Positions 43,321 through 55,156 of a stretch of 64,000 bases of DNA are shown piece by piece (position 1 is the first letter of the stretch; each line of letters starts with the position of its first letter). Made by a program: the position numbers and the translations under genes. This stretch comes from Melieria omissa (taxonomy: Eukaryota > Arthropoda > Insecta > Diptera > Ulidiidae), in NCBI GenBank assembly GCA_963971225.1, contig OZ020270.1, forward strand, positions 17,719,817-17,783,816. The letters are read 5' to 3'. Under the pieces are notes generated by a model that was given only the letters and a program-made list of their open reading frames with translations, searched no databases and was not told the origin of the DNA.

Positions 43321-43656
43321 TATAATAATAATAATTGATTGGCACGACAGCCCGCTTACGCGAGACTAAGGCCTAGCTTCCCGCAACCACCCGTGTTGTG
43401 CGTGTGAATTTTGTACGCGGGTGGAAGGGACCTACAGTTTTATGCCGGTTCCGAACGGCAGGTTGGGAGCTTTTTCATAGGCAATTTTTAGTCTCAGAGG
43501 TTTGCCATTTCCAGCTGAGAGGACAGCCACCGAAAGAGAAAACGAGTTTCCCGTTATTTTTTTTAGGTGTTACTACATGCAGAATTCGAACTTGCGTCGC
43601 TCTGCATGCGACTCGCTGGACCGCGCACTAACCAACTGAGCCACGGCGGCTGCCGT
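43321..43656 (-). mobile_element. tRNA-derived SINE, copy 2 (full length, 336 bp)
   Basis: Flanked by an exact 10-bp duplication ATTCCGCTTA (43311-43320 and 43657-43666). On the minus strand it starts GCCGCCGTGGCTCAGTTGG, an A-box-like tRNA start, and has a B box GCAAGTTCGAATTCTGC (43582-43596). The body follows, and the tail is ATTATTATTATA. Pol III transcription from the internal A and B boxes is expected. Confidence 0.9.
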
Positions 43657-43666
43657 ATTCCGCTTA

Positions 43667-44255
43667 GATGCTACTGGCAAATTGGGATTTGAATGCTGGG
43701 GTTTAGAAATATAGTTAGGTATAGTAAGCGGTTGAACTGCATTTTTAATATGTTGGTGTTGTGGAGTAGGTAGATTTGGAATATTATTACGTTGCCTTGT
43801 AACTTGTATTGGTAACTTGTATTGGTATCAACTTCCATTGGAGTTGGTTTATTGGAAGCATTTTGGTTAAAACGTATACTCGTATGCGGTCGGTTATTGC
43901 GCTCTATTTGTTTGTATTGAGATATGATTGGCCTATTGGGTTTAAAAGTATTTCCAACCGCAAAAGCTTCTGCAAAATCATATCGCCTATGATTGGTTTG
44001 GAGTTCTTGAGCAACTGCAAGAGCGGTTGGAAGGTCTTTGGGTCCGGCAGAGAAAAGTATATCGCACATTGGGCGACGGAGTCCTGATATAAAAACGCGT
44101 AAATCATTTTCTCTAGCGCGTTCGTTTAGAGTGGCGATGATATCTCTATTTCCGCTATATGTCATAATTTGTTTATTTATTATGAGGCATAGCTTTTTGT
44201 CTACCTTATTGTAGTACTCAGTAATAGAAAGATTATCCTGCCTAAGAATACTTAT
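43667..44255 (-). pseudogene. gypsy-3 Gag, 17.6/297-type
   Basis: The minus-strand frame from about 44255 reads SITEYYNKVDKKL, then IIATLNERARENDLRVFISG, LRRPMCDILFSAGPKDLPTA and LAVAQELQTNHRRYDFAEAF, and the linker PTPMEVD. This is the C-terminal half of capsid. The zinc knuckles are not seen and the 5' half is missing. It abuts the SINE TSD at 43666. Confidence 0.85.
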
Positions 44256-44844
44256 GCCCGTAATTTACATACACGACGAGTAAGTTTTCGTAAGTAATTT
44301 CAAGCTCAGATACACGACATTCGGCAGGTAAAGTAGCGTGTATTTCTACACGACCGATATCTATCGTGTTGTTACTATAATTTTGCTGTCATTTCAAAAA
44401 TATAAAATAAAATATCAAAAGCAAAAATGAATTCGGAACTATTCAAATTGCGCACCTTATAAGCCCTTATACAAAAGCGAACACAGCAGAAGAAGCGAAT
44501 TTTTAGAACCCGAAGGAGAAGAATGGAGCGAAAGTGAATTTTTTATGCGCTTTAAAAGCAAACTGCCCAAACTATTTTGCAAAAAAATTAGGGGAAATTA
44601 AGTCCTCGTACTTGGAACGAAGATTTAGTGTGTCGCGCGACCCACCACTCTGAGATTAAACTCCGCCGCAATGATGTTCCATGTTTTTTTTTTGTTGTTC
44701 ACTGCATCAGTTCACTTGTTTTCCAAACTGTTTCGATGCTAATGTGCTAGTTGCAAAAGCTTTGTTATTTCACTTCGCGTAAAATGTGCATTTCTCTTAT
44801 TTTTGCTCATTTTGAACTTGCGTAAAGTTAGCATCGGGCGAAGA
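44256..44844. other. Non-coding, nothing named
   Basis: A plus-strand stretch from ATG 44427 (MNSELFKLRTL, then stops) is faintly transposase-like, but I cannot place it. No TIR pair found. Confidence 0.4.
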
Positions 44845-44945
44845 ATCGACTTAACAGAGTTAACTTAACAGAATGTTAAAACTTAACATTAACAGAAACT
44901 TAACAGAGTCATAACAGCGATTTAACAGAGACATAACAGACGCAT
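44845..44945. repeat. TTAACAGAG microrepeat cluster
   Basis: TTAACAGA or TAACAGAG recurs about seven times with irregular spacing between 44850 and 44940. Probably simple degenerate tandem repetition. Confidence 0.65.
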
Positions 44946-45017
44946 TTACGGCGAAAATTTTGTTTTCGCCGCAGCATTTCAGATACTTAGCTATATAACA
45001 GATCAGCAAACTCTCAA

Positions 45018-45115
45018 TTGTGCTGTGTTTGGTCGACAGTGTAACGCTTTTTGCTTTCATCCCAAGGACACAAGTTCAAATCTCAACGCAGCGGTTTTAA
45101 TTGGAGAGGGATACT
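45018..45115 (+). other. Weak tRNA-like sequence
   Basis: GGACACAAGTTCAAATCTCAA near 45065 resembles a B box, about 30 bp after TGGTCGACAGTG, a poor A box. It could be an old SINE head; no second copy is seen. Confidence 0.3.
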
Positions 45116-45344
45116 CTCCAGGCAAATAAAATTTATTTTAGTGCGAATATTTTAAAAATAAATAATAATGGTGCACTCAATAATAAAAATAAAGATCCTT
45201 TTTCAAAAGAAATCCAATTACATAAACACTTTAAACTGAAAAAGGCTGACTGAAAACCGAGCTATAAAATCCTATACGAAATCCTCAAAAAACCTTCTCA
45301 AAAATACATTAATGACCGATTATCCCACTTAAGCGAAACCAATC

Positions 45345-46258
45345 CAAATATCTCACCTATGTCAGAGGGTAGCCAGGATGGCTGCGAACATTTCTAGAAA
45401 AATGTAGAAAAATATGAACCGACAATTTTTTAAAATTATTTTTTGAAATTTTCTCTACGACTTCCCCACTGTACTAGCTATTGCTCCACAATGGAAATGT
45501 GACCACATATCTCACCTATTTATGTCAGCGGGTAGCCAGGACGGCTCTGAACATTGCTGGAGAAATTGGCACAAATCTAAACCTATAGTTTTTTTAAATT
45601 ATTTTTTGAAATTTTCCCTACGACTTGACCACTGTACTGGCTATTGCACCAAAATGGAAATGTGACCACATATCTCACCTATGTCAGCGAGTAGCCAGGA
45701 CGGCTCTGAACATTTCTGGAGAAATTCAGACAAATCTAAACCTATAGTTTTTTTTAATTATTTTTTGAAATTTTCTCTACGACTTGACCACTGTACTGGC
45801 TATTGCTCCAAAATGGATATGTGACCACATATCTCATCTATGTCAGCGGGTAGCCAGGACGGCTCTGAACATTTCTGGAGAAATTCAGACAAATCTAAAC
45901 CTATAGTTTTTTTTAATTATTTCTTGAAATTTTCTCTACGACTTCACCACTGTACTGGCTATTGCACCAAAATGGAAATGTGACCACATATCTCACCTAT
46001 GTCAGCGAGTAGCCAGGACGGCTCTGAACATTTCTGGAGAAATTCAGACAAATCTAAACCTATAGTTTTTTTAATTATTTTTTGAAATTTTCTCTACGAC
46101 TTGACCACTGTACTGGCTATTGCTCCAAAATGGAAATTTGACCACATATCTCATCTATGTCAGCGGGTAGCCAGGACGGCTCTGAACATTTCTGGAGAAA
46201 TTCAGACAAATCTAAACCTATAGTTTTTTTTAATTATTTTTGAAATATTCTCTACGAC
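45345..46258 (+). repeat. 158-bp satellite array, left part
   Basis: About six monomers of 158-163 bp. Each contains CTACGACTTGACCACTGTAC, GCTCCAAAATGGAAATGTGA, ACATATCTCACCTATGTCAG and AGCCAGGACGGCTCTGAACA. Starts of CTCTACGAC units fall at about 45451, 45614, 45773, 45932, 46090 and 46248. The array is cut by the I-like element after ATTCTCTACGAC (46247-46258). Confidence 0.92.
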
Positions 46259-46292
46259 AGTCGCCGACTAACCTCCGCTGAGATCAGACGTG
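46259..46292 (+). promoter_or_regulatory. Internal promoter with DPE
   Basis: With the first element base as +1 (46259), AGACG falls at +28 to +32 followed by TG, matching the downstream promoter element consensus. CAGTC across +1 fits an initiator. There is no TATA box. This is the promoter design known for fly I, jockey, F and Doc elements. Confidence 0.75.
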
Positions 46293-46402
46293 TCTTTTCT
46301 TCCCTCTCTCGATAGCAGTAGTTGATTAAAGCATCATAACTTACTCATTTTCACCACGTTGTTCTTACGTCATATTCAGCATTCTAAGTAAACGAAGTAC
46401 AA

Positions 46403-47690
46403 ATGGCTCCCGGGCCCCCCGACCGGTCCAACCGCTTCTGGGGCCTTTCAGAAGATATGGACTTCATTGCCAACCAGACCGACAATTTCCCTACTTTGCC
46501 TGGAAAAAGTGCACAAACAAACAATCCAAAATACATTGTGATTTCATCAAGTGACTCCAACGTACCCCTATCCAAACTGAGCCCTTTTGCCATTAAAAAA
46601 AGTCTTGAGAACATCTCCACCGAAATAAACTCAATCTCTCAACTAAAAGACGGTTCCTTATTAATCTTAGCCAAAAACCGTGCCACTGAAAAATTTCTAA
46701 AAATAAAAAAATTACCAAACCTTTGTGATGTGACAACAAAACTACATGATACCCTAAGTTTTGTCAAAGGAGTAATCTACGCTCCCTGTCTATCCCACGT
46801 GCCTGAAGAGGAGATTCTCAGTGAGTTAAAACCACAAGGTGTAGTAGGAATATACAAATTTACACGCATACTAGACGGTAAACCCATTTTCACTGGTAAA
46901 TCAGTACTTACATTTGATCGGTTTCGCCTTCCTAGCGCCATAGATGTTGCCTGGTACAAGGTAAAAGTACAACACTATATTCCTAATCCTATGCGCTGTA
47001 GGAACTGCCAAAAACTGGGGCACACACAAAAAAGGTGCACGAACGAGGCTTCTTGCAATGATTGCAACTTACCACCACATAACCCCGAAAAATGCACCCG
47101 AAAACTCTGCGCAAATTGCTGTGGCAATCACCCAGTATCAGAAAAGACATACCCCAAATATATGGAAGCCCGAGACATTTAAGAAATAAAAACAATCGAC
47201 AAATGCACAATGAGTGAAGCTCGCAGAAAATATCGAGAAAAATCCACAAATCAAACACACACAAGTTCATACGCCCATGCGCTTAAAACCAACACACCTA
47301 ACCTATTTTTGACATCTACTTACTCTCTTCCAACATCGGTCTCAAATACAACCAACAAAAGAACGATCACACGATCAATCACACTCCTCCACTCAACACT
47401 CTCTTCTACAAACATCTCCACGCTCATCTGTACCCCTCTCTCACACTGTGAAAACAACAACAGAATCCAAAACTCCCTACAACATCCCAACTACAAGTAA
47501 AATTAAGGCAACTACACACAAAAACAATATCACCAACTCCATCCACACAAAAACATCAACCAATGAAACCCACAACAAAGCAAATAAAAAAACCATTCAA
47601 AACTCTCCCACCACTCAAAAACAAAATATACTAGATTTGACAAAAGATCACGAAACGATTCTGTCCGACAGCTCAGAAAGCTCTGATTAA
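46403..47690 (+). pseudogene. I-like ORF1 (Gag-like nucleic-acid-binding protein)
   Basis: Starts MAPGPPDRSNRFWGLS. The middle has an RRM-like helper region, and a Cys cluster follows: CRNCQKLGHTQKRC, CNDCNLPPHNPEKC and CANCCGNHPVSEKTY, in which the last Cys of the third knuckle is Tyr. Stop TAA at 47180-47182 cuts it; the same frame then continues to 47500, a shift near 47440-47460 follows, and the C-terminus ILDLTKDHETILSDSSESSD ends at 47690. The tail is Thr/Asn/Ser-rich. The nonsense codon, the frameshift and the damaged knuckle make ORF1 non-functional. Confidence 0.85.
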
Positions 47691-47779
47691 CTCTTCCTAC
47701 CATATACCACTCTCTCTTGCTCTTTTTTCTCTCTTCTATAAACTTAAGTTTATAAGACTCGAGAAATTACACCTCACAC

Positions 47780-50700
47780 ATGGACTTTTCTATATTGCAG
47801 TGGAACATACACGGTTTCATTAACAATATATCAGAGCTCCAAATAATAATCAAAGAGCACAATCCCTCATTCATAGCTCTCCAAGAGACGCACTGTAAGA
47901 ACTCATTTTTGCCAATTGCCCCAAAAAACTACATTCCATACTTTTTCAATCCCAACAGTACGTCAAAACAAGGCGTCGGTATTCTTATAAGAGACAATAT
48001 TCCCCACAAACAAATCAACATCAACTCCCCATTCCAAATGATCGCTATTGAAGTTAACTTAAACATAAAATTCACTATTCTGTCATTATATATGCCACCC
48101 TGTCAGACCTTTTCAACAAATGAACTAACCAGTGCATTCAATTTAAATACGCCTTTTATAGTATTAGGAGACTTTAACAGTTGGAACACCCTGTGGGGAT
48201 CGCCAGTGAACAACAGCCGTGGCAATATTGTCGAGAGAGCACTTTTGCAATGCAACTTATGCATACTCAACGATGGTCGGCCTACTCACTTCTCCACCCA
48301 TAAATCTTTCACACACGTCGACATTTCTTGCTGTTCACCACTCTTGGTCCCAATGTGTGATTGGAATATTTTCAACGATCTCCACAATAGTGACCACTAT
48401 CCAATAAAAATCAAAATAAAAACGTCTTGCAATACCCAAATTATGAAACCTCGAAAAAAATTTTTACTTGACTTGGCAGACTGGCCAAACTATTCAAAAA
48501 CTACTGATTTAGAACTTGAAATAAGAACAATAAAAAACGCTAGTAACCAAGACGCATCATCGCTAACTAAAGCAATGCGAAAGGCTGCTCACCTGCATAT
48601 TCCTCAATCAAACAACACTATATCAAAAAACGTCCCTTGGTGGAGCCCTGAGTTGAGTAAAATTAGAAGGGAAAAAATCGTAGCATGGCAGAATTTCAGA
48701 TATAATCCTTTACAATCAAACCTTATTTTATATAAAAAAATTAATTCGAAGTTTAGAAGAGAAGTTAAGAAACGTAAAAGAGATAGTTTCATGGAATTTA
48801 CAAGTAGCATAAACAGAAATTCTGCCATCAAAGATCTATGGAATAAAATTAATCGCATATCCGGTAGAAATTCAAATAAATCAATCGTTGCAATACGGTG
48901 TAACAACCTCATGATCACCGAACCTAACGAAATTGCAAACCATATTGGCAAAGAGTGGTCTAACTACTCGTGCGATTCCAACTTTACAAACTTGTTCACA
49001 ACTCAAAAAGCTCAAAGTAACGCGTTAGAACCTAGCTCCGGAAACGACACCTTCGCAAACATAATTGAAGAAAACATTAGCTTAACAGAACTAACAATGA
49101 ATCTTGCCAAAGTAAAAGGCAAAACTCCTGGACACGACCGAATATCATATAGTATGATAAAAGCACTTTCACCTTCAGGGAAAAGTAGGCTTCTAAAACT
49201 TTATAATAATATTCTCCAAACTGGTGTTATCCCACAAACCTGGAAAATAGCTATCATTATTCCTATTCCTAAACAGAACAACGAGATTACCAACGTCACA
49301 GGATACCGTCCAATATCCCTCTTGTCCTGTCTAGCTAAAACACTCGAAAAAATAATAGCGAGAAGAATATCATGGTTTATGATGTCGAAGGACCTTATTT
49401 CAGCCAACCAAGTAGCCTTTAAAAATAAAAGAGGATGTACAGATGCCTTGCTGCACATAGACCACTATGTTACCCAAGTCCTTTCATCACGGAAACACGT
49501 CACAATTCTCTCGCTCGATTTCGAGAAGGCATTTGACCGAATAGGTATACATGTCATTTTGAAGCGCTTGCACTCTTGGGGCATTGGACCAAAAATCTTT
49601 AATTACGTTAAATCCTTCTTAACGAACCGTAAATTTAGAGTCCGCGTTAACGATACCTATTCACACGTTTATCCCCTGTATAACGGCATTCCACAAGGAT
49701 CTCCTCTGTCCGTAATCCTCTTCTCGATTGCTTTCAATGACATCAGCACAATTATACTAAGACAACCTCAACTAGATCACTGCCTTTACGCTGACGATCT
49801 ATACATATTAAACAAAACATTCGACACTACAGAAGCGACTGAATCTCTCAAAGCTATTTCGAAGGATATCTTGGAATGGACTACCATATCTGGTACCAAA
49901 ATATCTCTCAACAAAACGAAAAACTTCATATTTGCCGTAAACGTATATGTAATGCCAATAGCCTCAATATCACTATCAACAACAATGTAATCCAAAATGT
50001 AAAAAAATTAAAAATTCTGGGCATTGTATTTACCTCTAATTACCGATGGAAAGAACATTGTCTTACTTTAAAGAAATCCCTAACGACCAGAGTTAACCTA
50101 ATTTTGTACTTTTCAACTAAATATGTACACATTAACACACTTACCTACCTTGTTAAAACACTAGTTCTAAGCAAAATTGATTATGACTTATACGGCAACT
50201 GCCCAAAAACTACTTTAAATATTGTTAAACCTATCTATCACCAAGCTGTCAGGGCCAGCATATACGCTTATCGTACTACAACAGTATATAACATGCTGGC
50301 AGAGGCTGGACTACCGTCTCTTGACCAAAGATGCTACGAGATAAAATCTAAACTTATACCAAAACTCCTTTATTCGGAACCATCACCAATTGTAGCTGAT
50401 ATTCAACAAACAATTATATCAAAGCGAAAATACAAACTGCCATCAGCGATCCAGCAGATCTTAAATGCTGCACCTACATTTGACATTGCACTTACCCCCA
50501 TCAAACATCAACACTCCACGCCCTCCTGGAAAATCGAAAATAGTTCATGCGACATTAGTCTAACGCGCTTTAAAAAGGACAATACACCAATCGAAGCCTT
50601 TCAACAACAATTTATCAACAAGAAAATCTCTCTTAAGGCCGACGGCTGGTCTATCTTATATACAGACGGATCAAAAGCAAAGAATGCGCGGACCAGCTTC

Positions 50701-51459
50701 GCAATAGTTGATGAATCTGGTGAAGCAATACTAATGAAAACACTTTCTACAATTTCAACAATATTTACAGCTGAAGCATTAGCAATTTTTAACGCATTGA
50801 ATATTGCCCTTGCAAAACAGCAAAAAACAACAATATGCTCCGACAGTCTATCTGTAATTCAAGCAATTCTGAACCCATCATCTTGCGATTGGCTCACAAT
50901 AAACAACATACGTCAATTGCTAATCTCCAACAAAACAACACTAAAACTGTTGTGGATACCGAGCCACGTTAACATCTACGGAAATGAGCAAGCCGACAAA
51001 GCTGCTAAATTCGCATGCAATGCGCCAATCACTACCGACATGACTGTTGAAAAGAACGACATGAAACTATACATTTCACACCACATATTAAAAAGGAGAA
51101 AGTTATCATGGAGGCAATACACCCACCATCACTACACAAAAATAAACGCAGATCTAGAGGCACCAATATATCCCGTAGATATAGGGAAGCACAAAATAAA
51201 AATATTCTCACGCCTGCGGCTTGGACACACCATAACGACTCACCAACACATCCTGCGAAAGGAAAGCGCCCCCAACTGTCCATTCTGTGGCGACCCTACA
51301 TCAATAGAGCACATACTCATTACATGTCCAACATCCAGTACCCGCCTGAAACTGATATCACCGAACAGTACAAACACATTTGAAATACTAAAAAATCCAA
51401 CTGCAGAAAATATTTATATAATACACAAACTAATAACCGACCTAAAATACCTAATCTGA
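47780..51459 (+). pseudogene. I-like ORF2: endonuclease, RT, RNase H
   Basis: Starts MDFSILQWNIHGFINNISEL. The APE-type endonuclease shows LQETHCK, VLGDFNSWNTLWGS, HVDIS and SDHYPI. RT shows YRPISLLSCLAK, LDFEKAFDR, GIPQGSPLS and YADDLYIL. A frameshift at about 49920-49930 moves the frame, and the second part (to stop 51457-51459) has RNase H: LYTDGSKAKN, FTAEALAIF, SDSLSVI and WIPSHVNIYGNEQADKAA. The C-terminal motif CPFCGDPTSIEHILITCP ends it. Apart from the one shift the frame is open, so the copy is recent. Confidence 0.9.
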
Positions 51460-51602
51460 GAACATATCTTTTGTAATTACATAAATAATTTTAACATTTT
51501 ATGATTAATACATAGAGCTGATGGCCCTGGCAGCCAAGCTTGTACGATAGTTAATTTTATAATTTATTATAAACTTAATAAATAATAATAATAATAATAA
51601 TA

Positions 51603-53130
51603 ATTCTCTACGACTTGACCACTGTACTGGCTATTGCTCCAAAATGGAAATGTGACCACATATCGCAGCTATGCCAGCGAGTAGCCAGGACGGCTCTGAA
51701 CATTTCTGGAGAAATTCAGACAAATCTAAACCTATAGTTTTTTTTAATTATTTTTTGAAATTTTCTCTACGACTTGACCACTGTACTGGCTATTGCTCCA
51801 AAATGGAAATGTGACCACATATCTCACCTATGTCAGAGCGTGGCCAGTATGGCTCTGAACATTTCTGGAGAAATTCAGACAAATCTAAACCTATAGTTTT
51901 TTTTAAATATTTTTGGAAATTTTCTCTACGACTTGACCACTGTACTGGCTATTGCTCCAAAATCCATCCTGGCCACCCGCTGACGTAGGTGAGATATGTG
52001 GTCACATTTCCATTTTGGAGCAATAGCCAGTACAGTGGTGAAGTCGTAGAGAAAATTTCAAAAAATAATTAAAAAAAACTATAGGTTTAGATTTGTCTGA
52101 ATTTCTCCAGAAATGTTCAGAGCCGTCCTGGCTACATGCTGATATAGGTGAGATATGTGGTTAAATTTCCATTTTGGAGCAATAGCCAGTACAGTGGTCA
52201 AGTCGTAGGGAAAATTTCAAAAAATAATTTAAAAAAACTATAGGTTTAGATTTGTCTGAATTTCTCCAGAAATGTTCAGAGCCGTCCTGGCTACCCGCTG
52301 ACATACGTGAGATATGTGGTCACATTTCCATTTTGGAGCAATAGCCAGTACAGTGGTCAAGTCGTAGAGAAAATTTCAAAAAATAATTAAAAAAAACTAT
52401 AGGTTTAGATTTGTCTGAATTTCTCCAGAAATGTTCAGAGCCGTCCTGGCTACATGCTGATATAGGTGAGATATGTGGTTAAATTTCCATTTTGGAGCAA
52501 TAGCCAGTACAGTGGTCAAGTCGTAGGGAAAATTTCAAAAAATATTTAAAAAAAACTATAGGTTTAGATTTGTCTGAATTTCTCTAGAAATGTTCAGAGC
52601 CATCCTGGCCACGCTCTGACATAGGTGAGATATGTGGTCTCATTTCCATTTTGTAGCAATAGCCAGTAAAGTGGTAAAGTCGTAGAGAAAATTTCAAAAA
52701 CCAATTCAAAAAAACTATAGGTTTAGATTTGTCTGAATTTCTCCAGAAAAATGTGGTCACATTTCCATTGTGGAGCAATAGCCAGTACAGTGGTCAAGTC
52801 GTAGAGAAAATTTCAAAAAATAATTAAAAAAAACTATAGGTTTAGATTTGTCTGAATTTCTCCAGAAATGTTCAGAGCCGTCTTGGCTACCCGCTGACAT
52901 AGGTGAGATATGTGGTCACATTTCCATTTTGGAGCAATAGCCAGTACAGTGGTCAAGTCGTAGGGAAAATTTCAAAAAATTATTTAAAAAAACTATAGGT
53001 TTAGATTTGTCTGAATTTCTCCAGGAACGGTTCAGAGCCGTCCTGGCTACCCGCGGACATAGGTGGGATATGTGGTCACATTTCCAATTTTGGAGCAATA
53101 GCCAGTACAGTGGTGAATCCATATGCAAAA
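51603..53130. repeat. 158-bp satellite array, right part with inversion
   Basis: From 51603 to about 51963 monomers keep the left-part orientation. At about 51963 the orientation flips, and about seven inverted monomers follow (units at about 52046, 52203, 52362, 52520, 52680, 52798 and 52958). One unit is about 40 bp short. The array fades near 53130. Confidence 0.92.
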
Positions 53131-53300
53131 AAATTCAAAAATAATCAAAAAAAAATGTCTTCATATTTACGTTTATTCATGTCCACCCTCTGACATAAAT
53201 GGGATACACACAGTTTTGAGACTTATTACTTTCTAATGTTGTTAGTTTCGGTGGATCGCATATTACTGGATTTAAAAGTTACATAGTTGTAAGGAAAAAA
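53131..53300. other. Spacer
   Basis: Short AT-rich DNA between the satellite and a Bel/Pao fragment, including a CCACCCTCTGACATAAATGG stretch that is a last, diverged satellite trace. Confidence 0.5.
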
Positions 53301-53548
53301 GCCGGCTCGAAGGATCATGTAAAGTTTCGGGCGGAGCGGTAGAAATAAAAGGCATTTAATTCGGGTGAGTCTTTATTCCTCAACGTACGAATGACAAGTA
53401 ATAAGTAGTACAATGAACGTTGAACGATACAAACGGCCGAAGCCGGGGAGCAGAAAATAGGGGGACCATTAGTACAAAAGGAGATAGAAAGATTGGGATT
53501 AGTGATGGGATCGATGGATTACTAAAGTACACTAAGTACATCTGAACA
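53301..53548 (-). repeat. Bel/Pao LTR plus primer site fragment
   Basis: 53318-53548 is a diverged copy of the Bel/Pao LTR (AACGATACAAACGGCCGAAG block and the CATCTGAACA end). On its inner side the primer-site block TGATCCTTCGAGCCGGC (minus strand) is kept, so this is a 5' LTR with the start of the leader, not a solo LTR. No gag is found next to it. Confidence 0.85.
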
Positions 53549-54755
53549 ATAGTAAAACAAATTTGTGTTTCTTTCAAATATTTTTGTTACAATGGGAAGA
53601 TAGTACTTACTTAAAAAGTATGGCAAATATTTCACTAGTTATTGAGCAGCTTTATCTTCGTTGATGAAGTACAAATGATTCTTGTTGAATACCTATTTTT
53701 TAATTTCCGTGAACTCTTATTTGCTATTAACAAGCTTTGTGATATTTTTTCATTCATTGAAACTTAACAAAAAATAAAACTATTCCCCATAACGATTTTA
53801 TTACCCGCTTTAGCGTTAGATTCCCGAAAAGGTTTCACTTCTGCTGTAAAGTATTTATGCTGACTCAAAAATAATCCGTTATAATTACACGTAAAACTCG
53901 TTTTTTAGTTTTTGTTTTTAAATAAAAACCTATTTAACTTTGTGTATTAAAAAATTAAGTTTTTCAAAGTTTGTTATACTTACTACGTAATATAATACTC
54001 TAATCACTGTATATTATGTCGCCTTTTGGAGCAACGTTTGTTAAAGCGTCAGATAAAGACTGAATTCAAAAATTGTTATAGTTGTGAAAAGAGCGAAAAG
54101 AACGATATATTCGCGATAGATGACGTATAAGAGGTGAACCAGAAACATTTTAGAATTTTTACGCATCCAGCATACGAAAATGTCAAAAATTAGGAGCCTG
54201 GTATTTTCGAATCAAAGTATCTATGAATATTGCAGTTTCATGCTAAATTAGTCAATTGCGAAATCGAAAACTGTACGACAATTACGCAACTAAGTTCGAT
54301 TGCGTGATCCTCAATGATGTAAGGCGGACTTCAAGCAGTTTATAATGAGGCAAACCCTAAGAAAAACAAAAAAAGTTTGCAAAAATAATGTACAGTTTTG
54401 AAATCGATGGAAGCAAGCCTATGCAATAGCCACCGAACGTATTGTCCAGTCTCTAACTAAAAACGTTAAGAAAAATATAAAAATAATAATTATATTTCAT
54501 AAATTTTTTTTCTGAATTAGAGTTTAAGAAATGTATGATAAACTGCAGTTTATTTTAGTAAAATCACACTATTACTTTTTTTTAATGTGTCCTTAAAAAT
54601 TCTAAATTTTTTCTACTTCACTCCTTATGGTAGTTATCACTAAAGACTTTGTCATCGAAAATTTATTTTCATAAAAAATGCTGATGGAGGCTATTGAAAA
54701 TAGGCCATCGAAATATGTAAAAAAAAATTAATTTCAATATCAGAAACATCCCCTA
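53549..54755. other. Non-coding AT-rich stretch
   Basis: About 1.2 kb without a recognisable gene or pairable terminal repeats. Short frames are unsupported. Confidence 0.4.
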
Positions 54756-54761
54756 TTAACA

Positions 54762-54830
54762 AGGTGTTTTGAACTCGCGACCTTTGGTTCGCGACCAGTA
54801 CCAACGGTCCGTTGCGCCATTTAACACAAC
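54762..54830 (-). other. tRNA-like sequence, likely SINE head
   Basis: On the minus strand, AATGGCGCAACGGACCGTTG gives a good A box, and GGTCGCGAGTTCAAAACACC a good B box with tRNA spacing. It does not form a clean tRNA cloverleaf by eye. A T/A-rich 3' body follows toward 54720. Confidence 0.5.
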
Positions 54831-55156
54831 AATTATCTTGGAATATGTGCTGTTATGTACAAAACATATTGAAACGGAAAAGGCACTCTTTGCTGTGCAT
54901 GATCGCTTTTGCAAGCATACTTTTAGGCATGCACTGTGAAGTACAGCAAAACTGTTATAAATTCGCTTGGTAAAGTCCGATATGGCAAGGATGGTTCTCG
55001 AAGAAATGGGCTGTGCGAGAATGGTCGAGCGCTTTCCAATTAGAAGTTGCAAGAAACTTCGGCGCGATAAGGAAACTGGTATAAAAGCAGCAGCGTGCAG
55101 CGCAGTGAGTCGAGTCTGTGTTGAGCAAGCAATGGGGAAACATGCAATAGTAGTAG

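Larger units (their letters stand above)
35754..44255 (-). mobile_element. gypsy-3 (17.6/297-like), fragmented by six insertions
   Basis: On the minus strand, gag (44255-43667), protease-RT (43310-42143), RT-RNase H (41816-41037), RNase H end (38056-37881), linker (37192-37089) and integrase N-part (36185-35757) follow in order. Inserted into it are SINE copies (43321-43656 and 41819-42136), a Tc1 element (38059-41034), a TTAA MITE (37197-37876), a non-LTR fragment (36186-37077) and the Harbinger MITE. No LTR is seen. Many stops show it is old. Confidence 0.88.
46259..51602 (+). mobile_element. Full-length I-like non-LTR retrotransposon
   Basis: Flanked by an exact 12-bp duplication ATTCTCTACGAC (46247-46258 and 51603-51614) in the satellite. 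It has a 5' UTR of 144 bp, ORF1, ORF2 with endonuclease, RT and RNase H, a short 3' UTR and a (TAA)n tail ending 51602. TAA-type tails and RNase H in ORF2 are hallmarks of the I clade. The 5' end looks complete because it carries the promoter. ORF1 has a nonsense codon and frameshift and ORF2 one frameshift, so this copy is inactive. Confidence 0.93.

Noticed and set aside
44427..44820. Transposase start at ATG 44427
   Set aside because: Frame is full of stops and no diagnostic motif is present.
45345..53130. CRISPR-like array
   Set aside because: The 158-bp units are tandem without spacers, in an insect genome; this is satellite DNA.
54762..54830. A functional tRNA gene
   Set aside because: A and B boxes are good, but the acceptor and anticodon stems do not pair cleanly by eye; a SINE head is likelier.
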